Assembly: GCF_000379525.1 (NCBI RefSeq)
Contig: NZ_KB902505.1
Span: 1,820 to 65,819, forward strand
Direction: 5' to 3'
Source of the DNA: Lamprocystis purpurea DSM 4197
Lineage (GTDB): Bacteria; Pseudomonadota; Gammaproteobacteria; Chromatiales; Chromatiaceae
DNA length: 64,000 nt
The notes beneath the pieces were generated by a model. The model was not told the DNA's origin, did not search any database, and saw nothing but the letters and a program-made list of their open reading frames with translations. Positions 8,393-16,922 of the stretch are shown one piece after another; position 1 is the first letter of the stretch; each line of letters opens with the position of its first letter. The translations under genes and the position numbers were made by a program.

Positions 8393-9640
8393 CTACAGAC
8401 CGATCGTTAAAGCAAGCTGCACATTCTGAAAGTCGTAATCTTTGAGTAATCGTGTGGACTCACGTGACCCCAGGCTATAGCCCAACGATAATCCGACATT
8501 CGTTTTCCATTTCCAGTCCCACCATATCCCGACGGTTGTCACGTCATCGACTCGGGAATCATTTTCGGAGACGTCGTCGGAAGTTTGAAAACTTTGATAA
8601 TCCTGGCGCTGAAAACTTGCGAGAACGCGCAGGGTCGTTTTCGTGCTGATCCTCCACGTGGGCTCCAGGCTAATGCCATCGACAATGGCGAAGCTGACAC
8701 TCTCATCCTCCAGATTGCTGAAGTCGCGCCAGACCAAGGCGTCGATGGAGGTTTTCCCGGTGACTTGCCAAGTTGCTCTGATGCGCCCGACCAAACCCTC
8801 GAAATCACGCTCGGACAGCACTTCGTGTCTGAAAGTCTCGTACTCGATGTTACCCTTGATCAGCGTCTTGACTGTCGGTTTCCATTCCGCGGTCGGGCCG
8901 ATGTTCACTTGCGCGTAGTCGCGATCCTCCACATTCCAGTAATGCCCCTCAGAGTATCGCGTCTCGATGCCGAATACGCTCCCGGCAAGACTTACATAGT
9001 TGAGATTGACACCAATGCCAAAAAGCGTTTGATTTAGATCGACATTCTCGTCGAAAGCGGTGGTGTTCAGGTTTGCAAGCCCGCCGAGCCGCCAGCGGGG
9101 AGAGAGCAGCCGGCGCACGGTTGCATAAACCCTGTTACGATCGATCATGTCGTTGGTCGGAACATTCTCGTTCGCGAAGTCGCGCTGCCGCCGGACAAAT
9201 GTATAGCCAAGATTCCCCTCCCAGAGACTTCCTGCGACCCACTGCCAGCGGATCGCGGCATCGCCCCCCGTGTTGTCATACTCGGCGAGCTTGTCGTAGA
9301 GCACCTGATAGATTCGAGCGTTCAGAAAGAGGTTCTGGCGCCCGAGATTGATCTGGGTGTCAAATCCCGCGGCAAGCGTCGTGTAGGTATCTGCCTCGGG
9401 TTGGTAGAGCGCTGACGGTACTGTCGCAGGCACGCGAGACGCCTCATCAGAACGACGCAAGGGATTGGTGTCATAAGCAACAGCGACGGTTGCGTAGGGA
9501 TGCAGACCTTTGAGTGTCTCAAGCGGTAACTCAGCCATCGCCGGCGATGGGTATGCCTCAAACCCAACAAGCAATAACGCGGCCAAGTGTGCGCAACGGC
9601 ATCTGGCTGGTGAGCCGAACAAGCACGGAGGAGCGTTCAT
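8393..9640 (-). CDS. EpsL-like outer-membrane beta-barrel
   Basis: 415 residues. A signal peptide precedes ...SPAMA-ELPLETLKG. The mature protein begins with a strand pattern typical of the putative porin 2 family (LHPYATVAVAYDTNPLRR) and continues as alternating amphipathic strands, ending in an aromatic/aliphatic strand (VQLALTIGL). EpsL proteins accompany EpsE/F/G in methanolan-type loci and are proposed to help polymer secretion through the outer membrane. No strong ribosome-binding site precedes the ATG. The gene is separated from the rest of the export genes by strand but belongs to the same locus. Confidence 0.75.
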   Translation of the reverse strand: MNAPPCLFGSPARCRCAHLAALLLVGFEAYPSPAMAELPLETLKGLHPYATVAVAYDTNPLRRSDEASRVPATVPSALYQPEADTYTTLAAGFDTQINLGRQNLFLNARIYQVLYDKLAEYDNTGGDAAIRWQWVAGSLWEGNLGYTFVRRQRDFANENVPTNDMIDRNRVYATVRRLLSPRWRLGGLANLNTTAFDENVDLNQTLFGIGVNLNYVSLAGSVFGIETRYSEGHYWNVEDRDYAQVNIGPTAEWKPTVKTLIKGNIEYETFRHEVLSERDFEGLVGRIRATWQVTGKTSIDALVWRDFSNLEDESVSFAIVDGISLEPTWRISTKTTLRVLASFQRQDYQSFQTSDDVSENDSRVDDVTTVGIWWDWKWKTNVGLSLGYSLGSRESTRLLKDYDFQNVQLALTIGL

Positions 9641-10250
9641 AAGAAGACTTAACGCACTGAAAGTTATCGCTAATCACTACCAGGAAACCACCGGATGCAG
9701 CGCAGACTGCTCTGGAGTTTGAACCGCGATGGAGTACGGGTCCGAGCATAACTGTACCTCTAAAACGGCAAGGATGTCACTGGAGATCGACCATAAACAG
9801 TGTTTGAAGCCTTCCGGCGACGCGATCGGCTGACTTCTTCTTGAGAGCGCAAGGGCCAGTTCGGCGCAGGTGACAACACATCGCTGCCTGCCGCTCGCCA
9901 GCCCGGACGGGGACTCTGGCCGAAGATTTTTCGGCATCGGTCATCAACCCCGCCACATCGTGACCTGGTCGACCGTCGCGCCGACGCTATAGATCCGGCA
10001 CTTACCGTCGCGTCAGCAGTACCGACCAGTCACCGCTTGCCGCCATGGCGATTGAGGCGCGTCGGTCGGTTGCACGCGCTACGGATTTTCCCGGCTATCA
10101 CACCAACGCCGTCGGTCTCTTGCTGCGGTCTTGATGCCAATGCGCAACCCCGTAACGGTCTTGCCCGTCACCCGCATCGGCGCTATCATCCTTGACGACG
10201 CTTCGCGGCTACTATGTTTCAGCGGTTATCCCGAACCAGGATCCAGAGAC
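9641..10250. other. Divergent intergenic region, EpsL / glycosyltransferase
   Basis: About 600 bases between divergently transcribed genes must hold both promoters. I see no RNA gene, repeat or convincing sigma-70 site. The open frame that continues upstream of 10251 encodes no conserved residues, so I treat that part as leader. Confidence 0.4.
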
Positions 10251-11513
10251 TTGAGAGCACTTCTCGCAAACAAGTTCTTCTATCGCAAAGGTGGCGCTGA
10301 AGTCGTGATGCTTCAGGAGCGTGCCTTCCTGATCGAAGCAGGATTCGATGTCATTGATTTTGCGATGCAGGACTCACGTAACCTGCCGAGTGTCTATGCT
10401 GAGTATTTCAGTCCGAACCGGCTGTATGATCAACCGCTGGGCGCGATCACCAGGATCGGTACGGCATTCAGTCTGATTCATTCGCCCGAGGCCGTGAAGA
10501 AGTTCGAACAGCTAATCGAAAAGACACGGCCGGACATCGTTCACTGCCACAATATTTACCATCAACTGACCCCATCGATCATTCGCGTGGCAAAGGGTCG
10601 GAACATACCCGTCGTACTCACGTTACACGACTATAAACCGGTCTGTCCCACCTACACGCGCCTGCGCAATGGTCAGGTTTGCTCGGACTGCCTCGATAAC
10701 CGCTTCTCGAACGTCGTCAAGCATCGCTGTGCTGACGGCTCGCTGAGCAAGAGTTTGCTCTTGTATGCGGAGGCCCAGGTCCAGCGCCTGCTTGGAAGTT
10801 ACGAACAAGTCGACCGATTTATCGCACCCAGCGAGTTTATGCGGTCCTCCGTCACCCGGCACCGCTTTCCGAAAGACCGGGTCGAAGTGATTTATAACGG
10901 TGTGGATTGCAGTGAGATTTCGGCTTCGCATCATGACCGGGGATATGCGCTTTACATTGGGCGCTTGACGCCGGAGAAAGGCGTGGAGACGCTGCTTGCC
11001 GCACACGCCGGGATCGCCGAGCAGGTGCCGCTGGTCGTCGCCGGGACTGGACCGATGGAGGACGACCTGCGGGCACGCTATCCCAGGGCCAAGTACCTTG
11101 GACACCTATCAGGCAGCACGTTGGAAAACACTATTCGTGACGCATCGCTGATTGTCGTCCCCTCGGAATGGTACGAAAACTGCCCGATGTCGATCCTGGA
11201 AGCCATGGCACATGGAAAAGCGGTGGTCGCCGGCGATATCGGGGGCATTCCCGAACTGGTGCTGCATGAGAAGACCGGCCTCTTATTCCCACCAGGCGAC
11301 CGTGCAGCACTGAAGGAATGCCTGACACGTTTGATGGCTGATCCGGACCTCCGACGCAGTTACGGCACCGCCGCGCGAAGCCGATTGGAAGCAAAGTTCG
11401 CACTTGAACAACACAACAGCGAACTATTGAAGCTCTATCTCAGCGTGATCGAGCAGTACTCAGGGCGTGCGTCGGCGGACACTGCGGAGCAATTGATCAC
11501 CCATCGATCCTGA
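10251..11513 (+). CDS. Glycosyltransferase family 4
   Basis: Using a TTG start at 10251 the protein is 420 residues and opens MRALLANKFFYRKGGAE, the classic N-terminal Rossmann strand and glycine loop of GT4 enzymes. AGGATC about 9 nt upstream may serve as ribosome-binding site. The frame is open to 10131, but the added 40 residues do not resemble the family. The C-terminal domain shows YIGRLTPEKGVETLL, VVAGTGPMEDDL and PSEWYENCPMSILEAMAHGK (EX7E-type donor site). A metal-binding-like cluster (PVCPTYTRLRNGQVCSDC) lies near residues 120-145, as in many capsule GTs. It probably builds the EPS repeat unit in the cytoplasm. Confidence 0.85.
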   Translation: MRALLANKFFYRKGGAEVVMLQERAFLIEAGFDVIDFAMQDSRNLPSVYAEYFSPNRLYDQPLGAITRIGTAFSLIHSPEAVKKFEQLIEKTRPDIVHCHNIYHQLTPSIIRVAKGRNIPVVLTLHDYKPVCPTYTRLRNGQVCSDCLDNRFSNVVKHRCADGSLSKSLLLYAEAQVQRLLGSYEQVDRFIAPSEFMRSSVTRHRFPKDRVEVIYNGVDCSEISASHHDRGYALYIGRLTPEKGVETLLAAHAGIAEQVPLVVAGTGPMEDDLRARYPRAKYLGHLSGSTLENTIRDASLIVVPSEWYENCPMSILEAMAHGKAVVAGDIGGIPELVLHEKTGLLFPPGDRAALKECLTRLMADPDLRRSYGTAARSRLEAKFALEQHNSELLKLYLSVIEQYSGRASADTAEQLITHRS

Positions 11514-11621
11514 CCCGGTGTCGAATTTTTGTTGTGACGCGTCCCGTCAGGGAGCCGTCGGCGCCCGTGGAGCGGCGGTCACCCGATTCTGCCCAGAACC
11601 CTCCAACTAACGAGTGTGAAT

Positions 11622-12521
11622 ATGAAAAAGAAGATTTATATCGCAGGATGCGGCGGGATGCTCGGCGAGGCATTCTACGCCCAGTTCAAAGAAGATTTTG
11701 ATTTGAAATGCACGGACAAAGACGTCAACGAAACATGGCTGTCTTTCCTGGATTTCCGGGATTTCGAGGCATACAAACGTGACGTGAAGGCCTTTGCGCC
11801 GGATTATCTCTTCCATTTGGGCGCTTACACCGACCTTGAATTCTGCGAGCTTAATGCCGACGACACCTACAATACCAACACACTCGCCGTCGAGAACGCG
11901 GTTTCGTTGGCCAACAGCCTGAATATTCCAATACTTTATATTAGTACCGCCGGCATCTTCGACGGCAAGAAGGACCTGTATGACGACTGGGATACCCCGA
12001 ATCCACTGGGCGTCTATGCGCGCTCTAAGTACATGGGGGAACGGTTTGTCGTCGAGAACGCACAACGCTACCTGGTCTGCCGTGCGGGATGGATGATGGG
12101 CGCAGGCCCCGCCAAAGACAAGAAGTTCATACAGAAGTTGATGAAACAAATCAAGGAAGGGCGGAAGGAGTTGTTCATCGTAAACGACAAAGACGGCACT
12201 CCTACCTACACTCACGACTTCGCGAAGACAGTGAAAGAACTGATCTCCAAAGAGTATTGGGGTCTGTACAACTGCGTCTGCGGCGGACAAACCAGTCGCC
12301 TTGAAGTCGCCCAGGATCTGGTCAAGCTGCTCGGCAAGGAAGCTGACATCAAGATTACTCCGGTCGGATCGGATCACTTCAAAGACATCTATTTCGCCGA
12401 GCGGCCGCCGTCAGAGCGACTGCTGACGAAAAAGCTTGACCTTCGGGGTGTGAATCAGATGAAGGAGTGGCGGCAGGCGTTGGCTATCTACCTGAAAGAC
12501 TACTATGCCGGATATCTCTAA
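11622..12521 (+). CDS. RmlD-like sugar-nucleotide reductase (extended SDR)
   Basis: About 299 residues of the dTDP-4-dehydrorhamnose reductase (RmlD) family. The NAD(P)-binding motif GCGGMLGE is at the N-terminus, LGAYTDLEFCE is the family's A-x-T-x-VD-like region, and the catalytic Ser/Thr with YxxxK appears as STAGIFDG and YARSKYMGE. An in-frame GTG lies two codons upstream (11616); the ATG at 11622 is the more usual choice. No rmlA, rmlB or rmlC is in the window, so the reduced sugar need not be rhamnose. The last 17 bases overlap the next glycosyltransferase gene. Confidence 0.8.
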   Translation: MKKKIYIAGCGGMLGEAFYAQFKEDFDLKCTDKDVNETWLSFLDFRDFEAYKRDVKAFAPDYLFHLGAYTDLEFCELNADDTYNTNTLAVENAVSLANSLNIPILYISTAGIFDGKKDLYDDWDTPNPLGVYARSKYMGERFVVENAQRYLVCRAGWMMGAGPAKDKKFIQKLMKQIKEGRKELFIVNDKDGTPTYTHDFAKTVKELISKEYWGLYNCVCGGQTSRLEVAQDLVKLLGKEADIKITPVGSDHFKDIYFAERPPSERLLTKKLDLRGVNQMKEWRQALAIYLKDYYAGYL

Positions 12522-13626
12522 GCCGATCTCGCAGAAACCGCGAGTTCACATCGTGGGAACGCATGGCGTTCCCGCGAGGTATGGCGGATTCGAAACGTTG
12601 GCGGACTTTCTCTGCCAGTATCTGGCCGATGAGTTCGACATCACCGTCTATTGCAATGCCCACAAATATCCGGAGCAGCCGAAGGAATACCATGGGGCAA
12701 AGCTTGTTTACATTAAGATAGAGGCGAATGGTTTCAAAGGTATCTTCTATGACCTAATCACCTATGTCATGGCTCTGGCTAGGTCGGACATCATCCTCTA
12801 TCTAAGTCCGGTGGGCTCTGGTTACATGACGCCTCTCAAGTTCCTCAGCAAAGCAAAAGTGCTGGTGAATCATGGCGGGCTGAATGAATGGGAGCGAGAG
12901 AAGCTCACCTGGTTCGAAAAAAAGTGGGCGAAGTTCAACCATCGGGTTGCGGCACGGTTCTCCGACGTCAATATCGTTGACAACGAGTTGTACAGGGGCA
13001 GTTTGAAAGACAACTTCGATGCCGATTCGATCGTGATTCGGTATGGTGGAGATCACGCGACCAAGATCGCCGCAGACCATGCTGCACTGGCGTCCAAGTA
13101 TCCGTTCGTCAAGGAACAGTATGCCGTCAGCGTGGTTCGTGCACAACTCGACAACAACATCCACCTCTTACTGGAAGCCTTCGAGGATTTCGATCGGTTC
13201 AAGCTCGTTGTCGTATCCAACTGGGACGTATCGAGCTATGGCAAGGAATTGAAGAAGCGCTATAGCAACCGCGACAACATGATCTTGCTCGATGCGATCT
13301 ACGCGAAAGACGAGCTTGATTTCGTCAGGGGCAACGGTTACCTGTACATTCATTCGCATTCCAGATGCGGTACGGCGCCGTCGCTGGTCGAAGCGATGAG
13401 TCTGGGGCAAGCCATTCTCTCATTTGACGTCGCCACCAATCGCGAGACGACTGAAGGCAAAGCCTTCTTCTTTCAAGATGCCGCCTCGCTGAAGAAGGTA
13501 CTTCTCGGTCTCAGTGACGAGGCAATTGCAGCCAATCGATCAGAGATGAAGCGAATCTCCGGCAGCAAGTACCGATGGGAAGTCATATCCAAGCAGTACA
13601 GTGAGCTGATGAATCGATTCGGGTAA
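12505..13626 (+). CDS. DUF1972-type (WchF-like) glycosyltransferase
   Basis: 373 residues. The N-terminus, VHIVGTHGVPARYGGFETLA, is the hallmark of DUF1972 proteins, which include capsular beta-1,4-rhamnosyltransferases. A GT1 domain follows (SVVRAQLDNNIHLLLEAFE, ...SHSRCGTAPSLVEAMSLGQ). It overlaps the RmlD-like gene by 17 bases; together they suggest that a reduced 6-deoxyhexose is made and transferred. The rhamnose assignment is inferred from family and neighbour. It is the last gene of the first EPS locus. Confidence 0.85.
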   Translation: MPDISKPISQKPRVHIVGTHGVPARYGGFETLADFLCQYLADEFDITVYCNAHKYPEQPKEYHGAKLVYIKIEANGFKGIFYDLITYVMALARSDIILYLSPVGSGYMTPLKFLSKAKVLVNHGGLNEWEREKLTWFEKKWAKFNHRVAARFSDVNIVDNELYRGSLKDNFDADSIVIRYGGDHATKIAADHAALASKYPFVKEQYAVSVVRAQLDNNIHLLLEAFEDFDRFKLVVVSNWDVSSYGKELKKRYSNRDNMILLDAIYAKDELDFVRGNGYLYIHSHSRCGTAPSLVEAMSLGQAILSFDVATNRETTEGKAFFFQDAASLKKVLLGLSDEAIAANRSEMKRISGSKYRWEVISKQYSELMNRFG

Positions 13627-14148
13627 GGCTCCGCCGCAACGGCGACCATCGCCCGGCACCGTCCGGCGGAGCAATCCGCTGGATGTGCTTGCTCCGGTCG
13701 TCACTGCCGATCGTTCCCGCCTGGACAAGCGCCGGCGCAATCTGCCGGGTTCATCTTTCCCACCGGTGGACCCAGCAGCGCCTGCGCAGCCCTGATGACG
13801 GGTGGCCGGAACCCTGACCAAGGCCGTTGCGCCTGCCGGCACACCATCTTGCCGGAATCCGAAACTCGGCTTCGAGGCTGTTGATCCAAGACGCTGTCGG
13901 CCCGCGGCGGATCCCGGCGTCGCCGCAGGTGCTCGTCTCGGGCGGAGCGCAGCGGCCACCCAGGGAAATCCCGCTAGTGATAATTACATAAAAAACAAAG
14001 ACGTTGCAGCATCTTCCATTCAGGACTTGATAAAGTTCCGGGAAAACCCTAAGCTTGTCTCAGGCCCGAATCTGCTCGGGCGTCATTTAGGGTGCTACGC
14101 CGAGGTCGGCGCAGCCTTTTGCGGTCTTGGGACGAGGGGGGCCGAACG
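13627..14148. other. Intergenic region upstream of lpxC
   Basis: About 520 bases with no supportable gene. It contains a solo MITE end (13804-13825, GGCCGGAACCCTGACCAAGG) and a short AT-rich stretch at 13979-14000. It then holds the putative lpxC promoter at 14027-14055 and a GC-rich leader. Confidence 0.45.
14027..14055 (+). promoter_or_regulatory. Possible sigma-70 promoter for lpxC
   Basis: TTGATA (14027-14032), a 17-base spacer and TAAGCT (14050-14055) lie about 95 bases before the lpxC start. The -35 is near consensus and the -10 is weak. The call rests on position and spacing only. Confidence 0.3.
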
Positions 14149-15060
14149 ATGGTCAAACAACGCACGCTGAAGAACGTGATCCGCGCAACCGGCGTGGGCC
14201 TGCACACTGGCGACAAGGTTTACCTGACACTGCGTCCCGCCGCCCCTGATACCGGGATCATCTTCCGGCGGGTCGACCTTGACCAGCCGGTCGAGATTCG
14301 CGCCTGTCCGCACAACGTCGGGGACACCCGGCTCTCGACGACCCTCGTAAACGGCGATGTCCGGATCTCCACGGTTGAGCACCTGCTGTCCGCGTTCGCG
14401 GGCTTGGGGATCGATAACGCTTACGTCGACGTCAGCGCGCCGGAGGTACCGATCATGGACGGCAGCGCCGGCCCCTTCGTGTTCCTGATCCAGTCCGCCG
14501 GGGTAGAGGAACAGAATCGCGCCAAACGCTTTATCCGCATCAAGCGCCCGATTGAGGTGCGTGATGGCGACAAGTACGCACGGTTTGAGCCCTATGACGG
14601 CTTCAGCGTGGAATTCACGATCGATTTTGACCACCCGGCCTTCAACGCCAGGGCCAAGCGCGCCAACATCGATTTCTCTACCTCATCCTTTGTCAAGGAG
14701 GTCAGTCGGGCCCGCACTTTCGGTTTCCTGCGTGACATCGAGGCACTGCGGGCGCAGAACCTCGCGCTGGGCGGCAGTCTCGACAACGCCGTGGTCGTCG
14801 ATGAGTTCCGGGTCCTGAATGAGGAGGGCCTGCGCTACGAGGACGAGTTCGTCAAGCACAAGATCCTGGACGCCATTGGCGACCTGTATCTCCTTGGCCA
14901 CACCCTGATCGGCGCTTTCAAGGGCTACAAGTCGGGACATGCCTTGAACAACGAACTCTTGCGTGCGCTGGTCGCAGACTCGGAGGCCTGGGAAGAGGCG
15001 GTGTTCAAAGATGGGGCACGGGCTCCGATCAGCTACGCCCAGCCGCTGGCACTCGCCTAG
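14149..15060 (+). CDS. lpxC: UDP-3-O-acyl-N-acetylglucosamine deacetylase
   Basis: 303-residue zinc amidase, first committed step of lipid A synthesis, cytoplasmic. Zinc ligands and catalytic residues are visible: E77-H78 in [12 protein letters not shown], and H237 and D241 in [16 protein letters not shown]. These are one residue off the E. coli numbering. The ATG at 14149 is chosen because [20 protein letters not shown] aligns with the family start, with GAGGGGG about 8 nt upstream; the frame is open to 14092. Its stop overlaps the convergent dciA stop by 4 bases. Confidence 0.97.
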   Translation: MVKQRTLKNVIRATGVGLHTGDKVYLTLRPAAPDTGIIFRRVDLDQPVEIRACPHNVGDTRLSTTLVNGDVRISTVEHLLSAFAGLGIDNAYVDVSAPEVPIMDGSAGPFVFLIQSAGVEEQNRAKRFIRIKRPIEVRDGDKYARFEPYDGFSVEFTIDFDHPAFNARAKRANIDFSTSSFVKEVSRARTFGFLRDIEALRAQNLALGGSLDNAVVVDEFRVLNEEGLRYEDEFVKHKILDAIGDLYLLGHTLIGAFKGYKSGHALNNELLRALVADSEAWEEAVFKDGARAPISYAQPLALA

Positions 15061-15530
15061 CGGTCCGGATCGATCGGGGGTACGCCCTGGCGGGACGCCA
15101 GGCGCCGAAAGACCTCCGCAAGCCCCGCATCGGCCATATGCTCGGCGCTGGCCGTCAGGTGAGCAACGACCGCGGGGGTCAACCTGGCAACCCGCCCCGT
15201 GGTCTGTCGCGCCCTTCGTTGGTCGCTCGGGCGCGCCCGAATCTTCACCCTGGTGATCCCCGCGGATGCCAGGCCCTGCGCCAACTCAGGCGCCAGATAG
15301 CGAAGACGGGTCGCCCACACGGCCGCATCCACGGTTACGGTCAGCGTGTCCTCGCTGGCTGTCGCCTGGAGGCAATGCGGCCGTGCCCCAGGGTTGAGCA
15401 GATCACGCACCCGCGCCAGCAAACCGTCCTCCCGGCGCTGGCACTCCAGGGCGTGCATGACTGCCGGGCTGCCGGTGAGCAGATCCCGAACGTGCACGGA
15501 ACGAAGTCGAACAGGGCGTTTAGCAGGCAT
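15057..15530 (-). CDS. dciA: DUF721 protein, DciA-like helicase loader
   Basis: About 157 residues from an ATG at 15530 (MPAKRPVRL); an upstream ATG at 15596 would add 22 residues and cannot be excluded. The core around [35 protein letters not shown] matches the DUF721/KH-like domain of DciA, which loads the replicative helicase DnaB in bacteria lacking DnaC. The neighbourhood lpxC-DUF721-M23-secA is a recurring gammaproteobacterial arrangement. It lies tail-to-tail with lpxC. Confidence 0.8.
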   Translation of the reverse strand: MPAKRPVRLRSVHVRDLLTGSPAVMHALECQRREDGLLARVRDLLNPGARPHCLQATASEDTLTVTVDAAVWATRLRYLAPELAQGLASAGITRVKIRARPSDQRRARQTTGRVARLTPAVVAHLTASAEHMADAGLAEVFRRLASRQGVPPIDPDR

Positions 15531-15674
15531 AGCAGTCCAGAGTATTGCTCTATTCAATAATTTAAATGATTGATCCAGCGCAACCATCAAGTGCATCCCG
15601 ACGGTCGCCTCGTCAGGGCATCTGTAGTATAAACCCGGCTCTATGCCGATTCACCACGCAGCAGAGGTCAATTG

Positions 15675-16607
15675 ATGTATCACCTCGATCGTAGAAAAAC
15701 CGTTCGCGGCCAGACAGTTGTCGCACTCCTTGCGGTCCTGTTGTTCGCTGTCGCCGGGGGTGGCGTCGGATTCTGGCTCGGCCGATACGCCACTATCCCA
15801 GCCCTGACCAGCGATCTGGCCGTCGGATTCCGGACCCTGCCGACGACGCCGAACCAAGACAGAGCGAATGATGACACGGACGCACCGGACGTCGACGCCA
15901 TCACCTCCAGCCTGGGGAACATGCAGGCCGAACTCATGCGGCTCGATGCGCTGGGGGAACGTCTGGTCGAGATGGCCGGCCTGAGCGCCGAAGAGTTCGA
16001 TTTCCAGAATCCCCCACCCCAGGGCGGGCCTGAAGAAGGGCTGGCCAGGGACTACACCATCAAGGAGATCGCGAGCGAGTTGGGAAGCGTGGTCGGCCTG
16101 CTCAAGGATCGCAAGCGCAAGCTGGAGATCCTTGAAGAGGCGATCATGGAGCGGGATATCACCGCCAAGTCCGTGCCGTCGGGCTGGCCGGTTCGGGCGG
16201 GATATATCACATCGAACTACGGCTTTCGTATCCATCCGATCAAGGGCCGCCGTCTGTTTCACCAAGGCGTCGACTTCGCCGCGCCCTCTGGTTCGCCGGT
16301 CGTGGCCGTGGCTGACGGACTCGTCACCTTCAGTGGGCGGCGCAGCGGCTACGGAAACATGATCGAGCTGCGTCACGTGGACGGATACGCGACCCGCTAT
16401 GCCCACAATCAGGCCAATCTGGTGCAGGAAGGCCAGCAAGTGCGCCAGGGACAGAAAATCGGCGCCGTCGGAGCGACCGGCACCGCCACCGGCCCCCATG
16501 TCCACTTTGAGGTCCTGAAGAACGGCGAGCATCTGAACCCGATCCAGTTTGTCGGCAGACAATCACCATCGGTGCTCGTCGCGGCGAATCCGGATAATCC
16601 CAGCTAG
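15675..16607 (+). CDS. M23-family peptidase, membrane anchored
   Basis: 310 residues. An N-terminal transmembrane anchor (about 16-36: VVALLAVLLFAVAGGGVGFW) is followed by a linker and a LytM/M23 domain. Zinc ligands are intact: H196 and D200 in FHQGVDFAAP, H275 and H277 in GPHVHFEV. It should act in the periplasm, cutting or binding peptidoglycan cross-links. The ATG at 15675 has AGAGG about 8 nt upstream; a TTG sits one codon before it. It lies between dciA (divergent) and secA and ends just before a strong terminator. Confidence 0.9.
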   Translation: MYHLDRRKTVRGQTVVALLAVLLFAVAGGGVGFWLGRYATIPALTSDLAVGFRTLPTTPNQDRANDDTDAPDVDAITSSLGNMQAELMRLDALGERLVEMAGLSAEEFDFQNPPPQGGPEEGLARDYTIKEIASELGSVVGLLKDRKRKLEILEEAIMERDITAKSVPSGWPVRAGYITSNYGFRIHPIKGRRLFHQGVDFAAPSGSPVVAVADGLVTFSGRRSGYGNMIELRHVDGYATRYAHNQANLVQEGQQVRQGQKIGAVGATGTATGPHVHFEVLKNGEHLNPIQFVGRQSPSVLVAANPDNPS

Positions 16608-16642
16608 ACCCGATCGCTCACGGCCCAGCAACCACTCGCAGC

Positions 16643-16673
16643 GGCCGCCGGCCCGAACGGCCGGCGGCCTTTT
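16643..16673 (+). terminator. Rho-independent terminator after the M23 peptidase gene
   Basis: Perfect 11-bp stem GGCCGCCGGCC / GGCCGGCGGCC with loop CGAAC, followed by TTTT. It lies 36 bases after the peptidase stop. A MITE has inserted directly behind its T-tract. Confidence 0.85.
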
Positions 16674-16674
16674 G

Positions 16675-16798
16675 GTCCTTGATCGTAATCCCGGCCAGCG
16701 GCGTGCGTAGTCAGGGCTTCCAGCCCTGACGGTGTCAGGCCAGGATGGCCTGACTACACACCCGGCGAGCTCAAGTGGCCGGAATCTTGATCGAGGCC
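16675..16798. mobile_element. MITE family 1, copy A (124 bp, 8-bp target duplication)
   Basis: Non-coding element with imperfect terminal inverted repeats (left TCCTTGATCGTAATCCCGGC; right GGCCGGAATCTTGATCGAGG). It carries two internal hairpins, each a 9-bp stem with a 3-nt loop (arms GTCAGGGCT and GTCAGGCCA). GCCTTTTG flanks it on both sides (16667-16674 and 16799-16806), a perfect 8-bp duplication. The duplicated bases include the T-tract of the upstream terminator. Homologous copies are at 53530 and 61058. Confidence 0.85.
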
Positions 16799-16922
16799 GC
16801 CTTTTGCGTCTGGCGCAGCGAAACGCGGATTCGACAAAGACCCTGGGCTGACCCCGGCTCAGCGGGCATCGCCGAATTCCGGTATCATTCCGGGACTTTC
16901 CTCACGGCATCTCTTCCCATCG

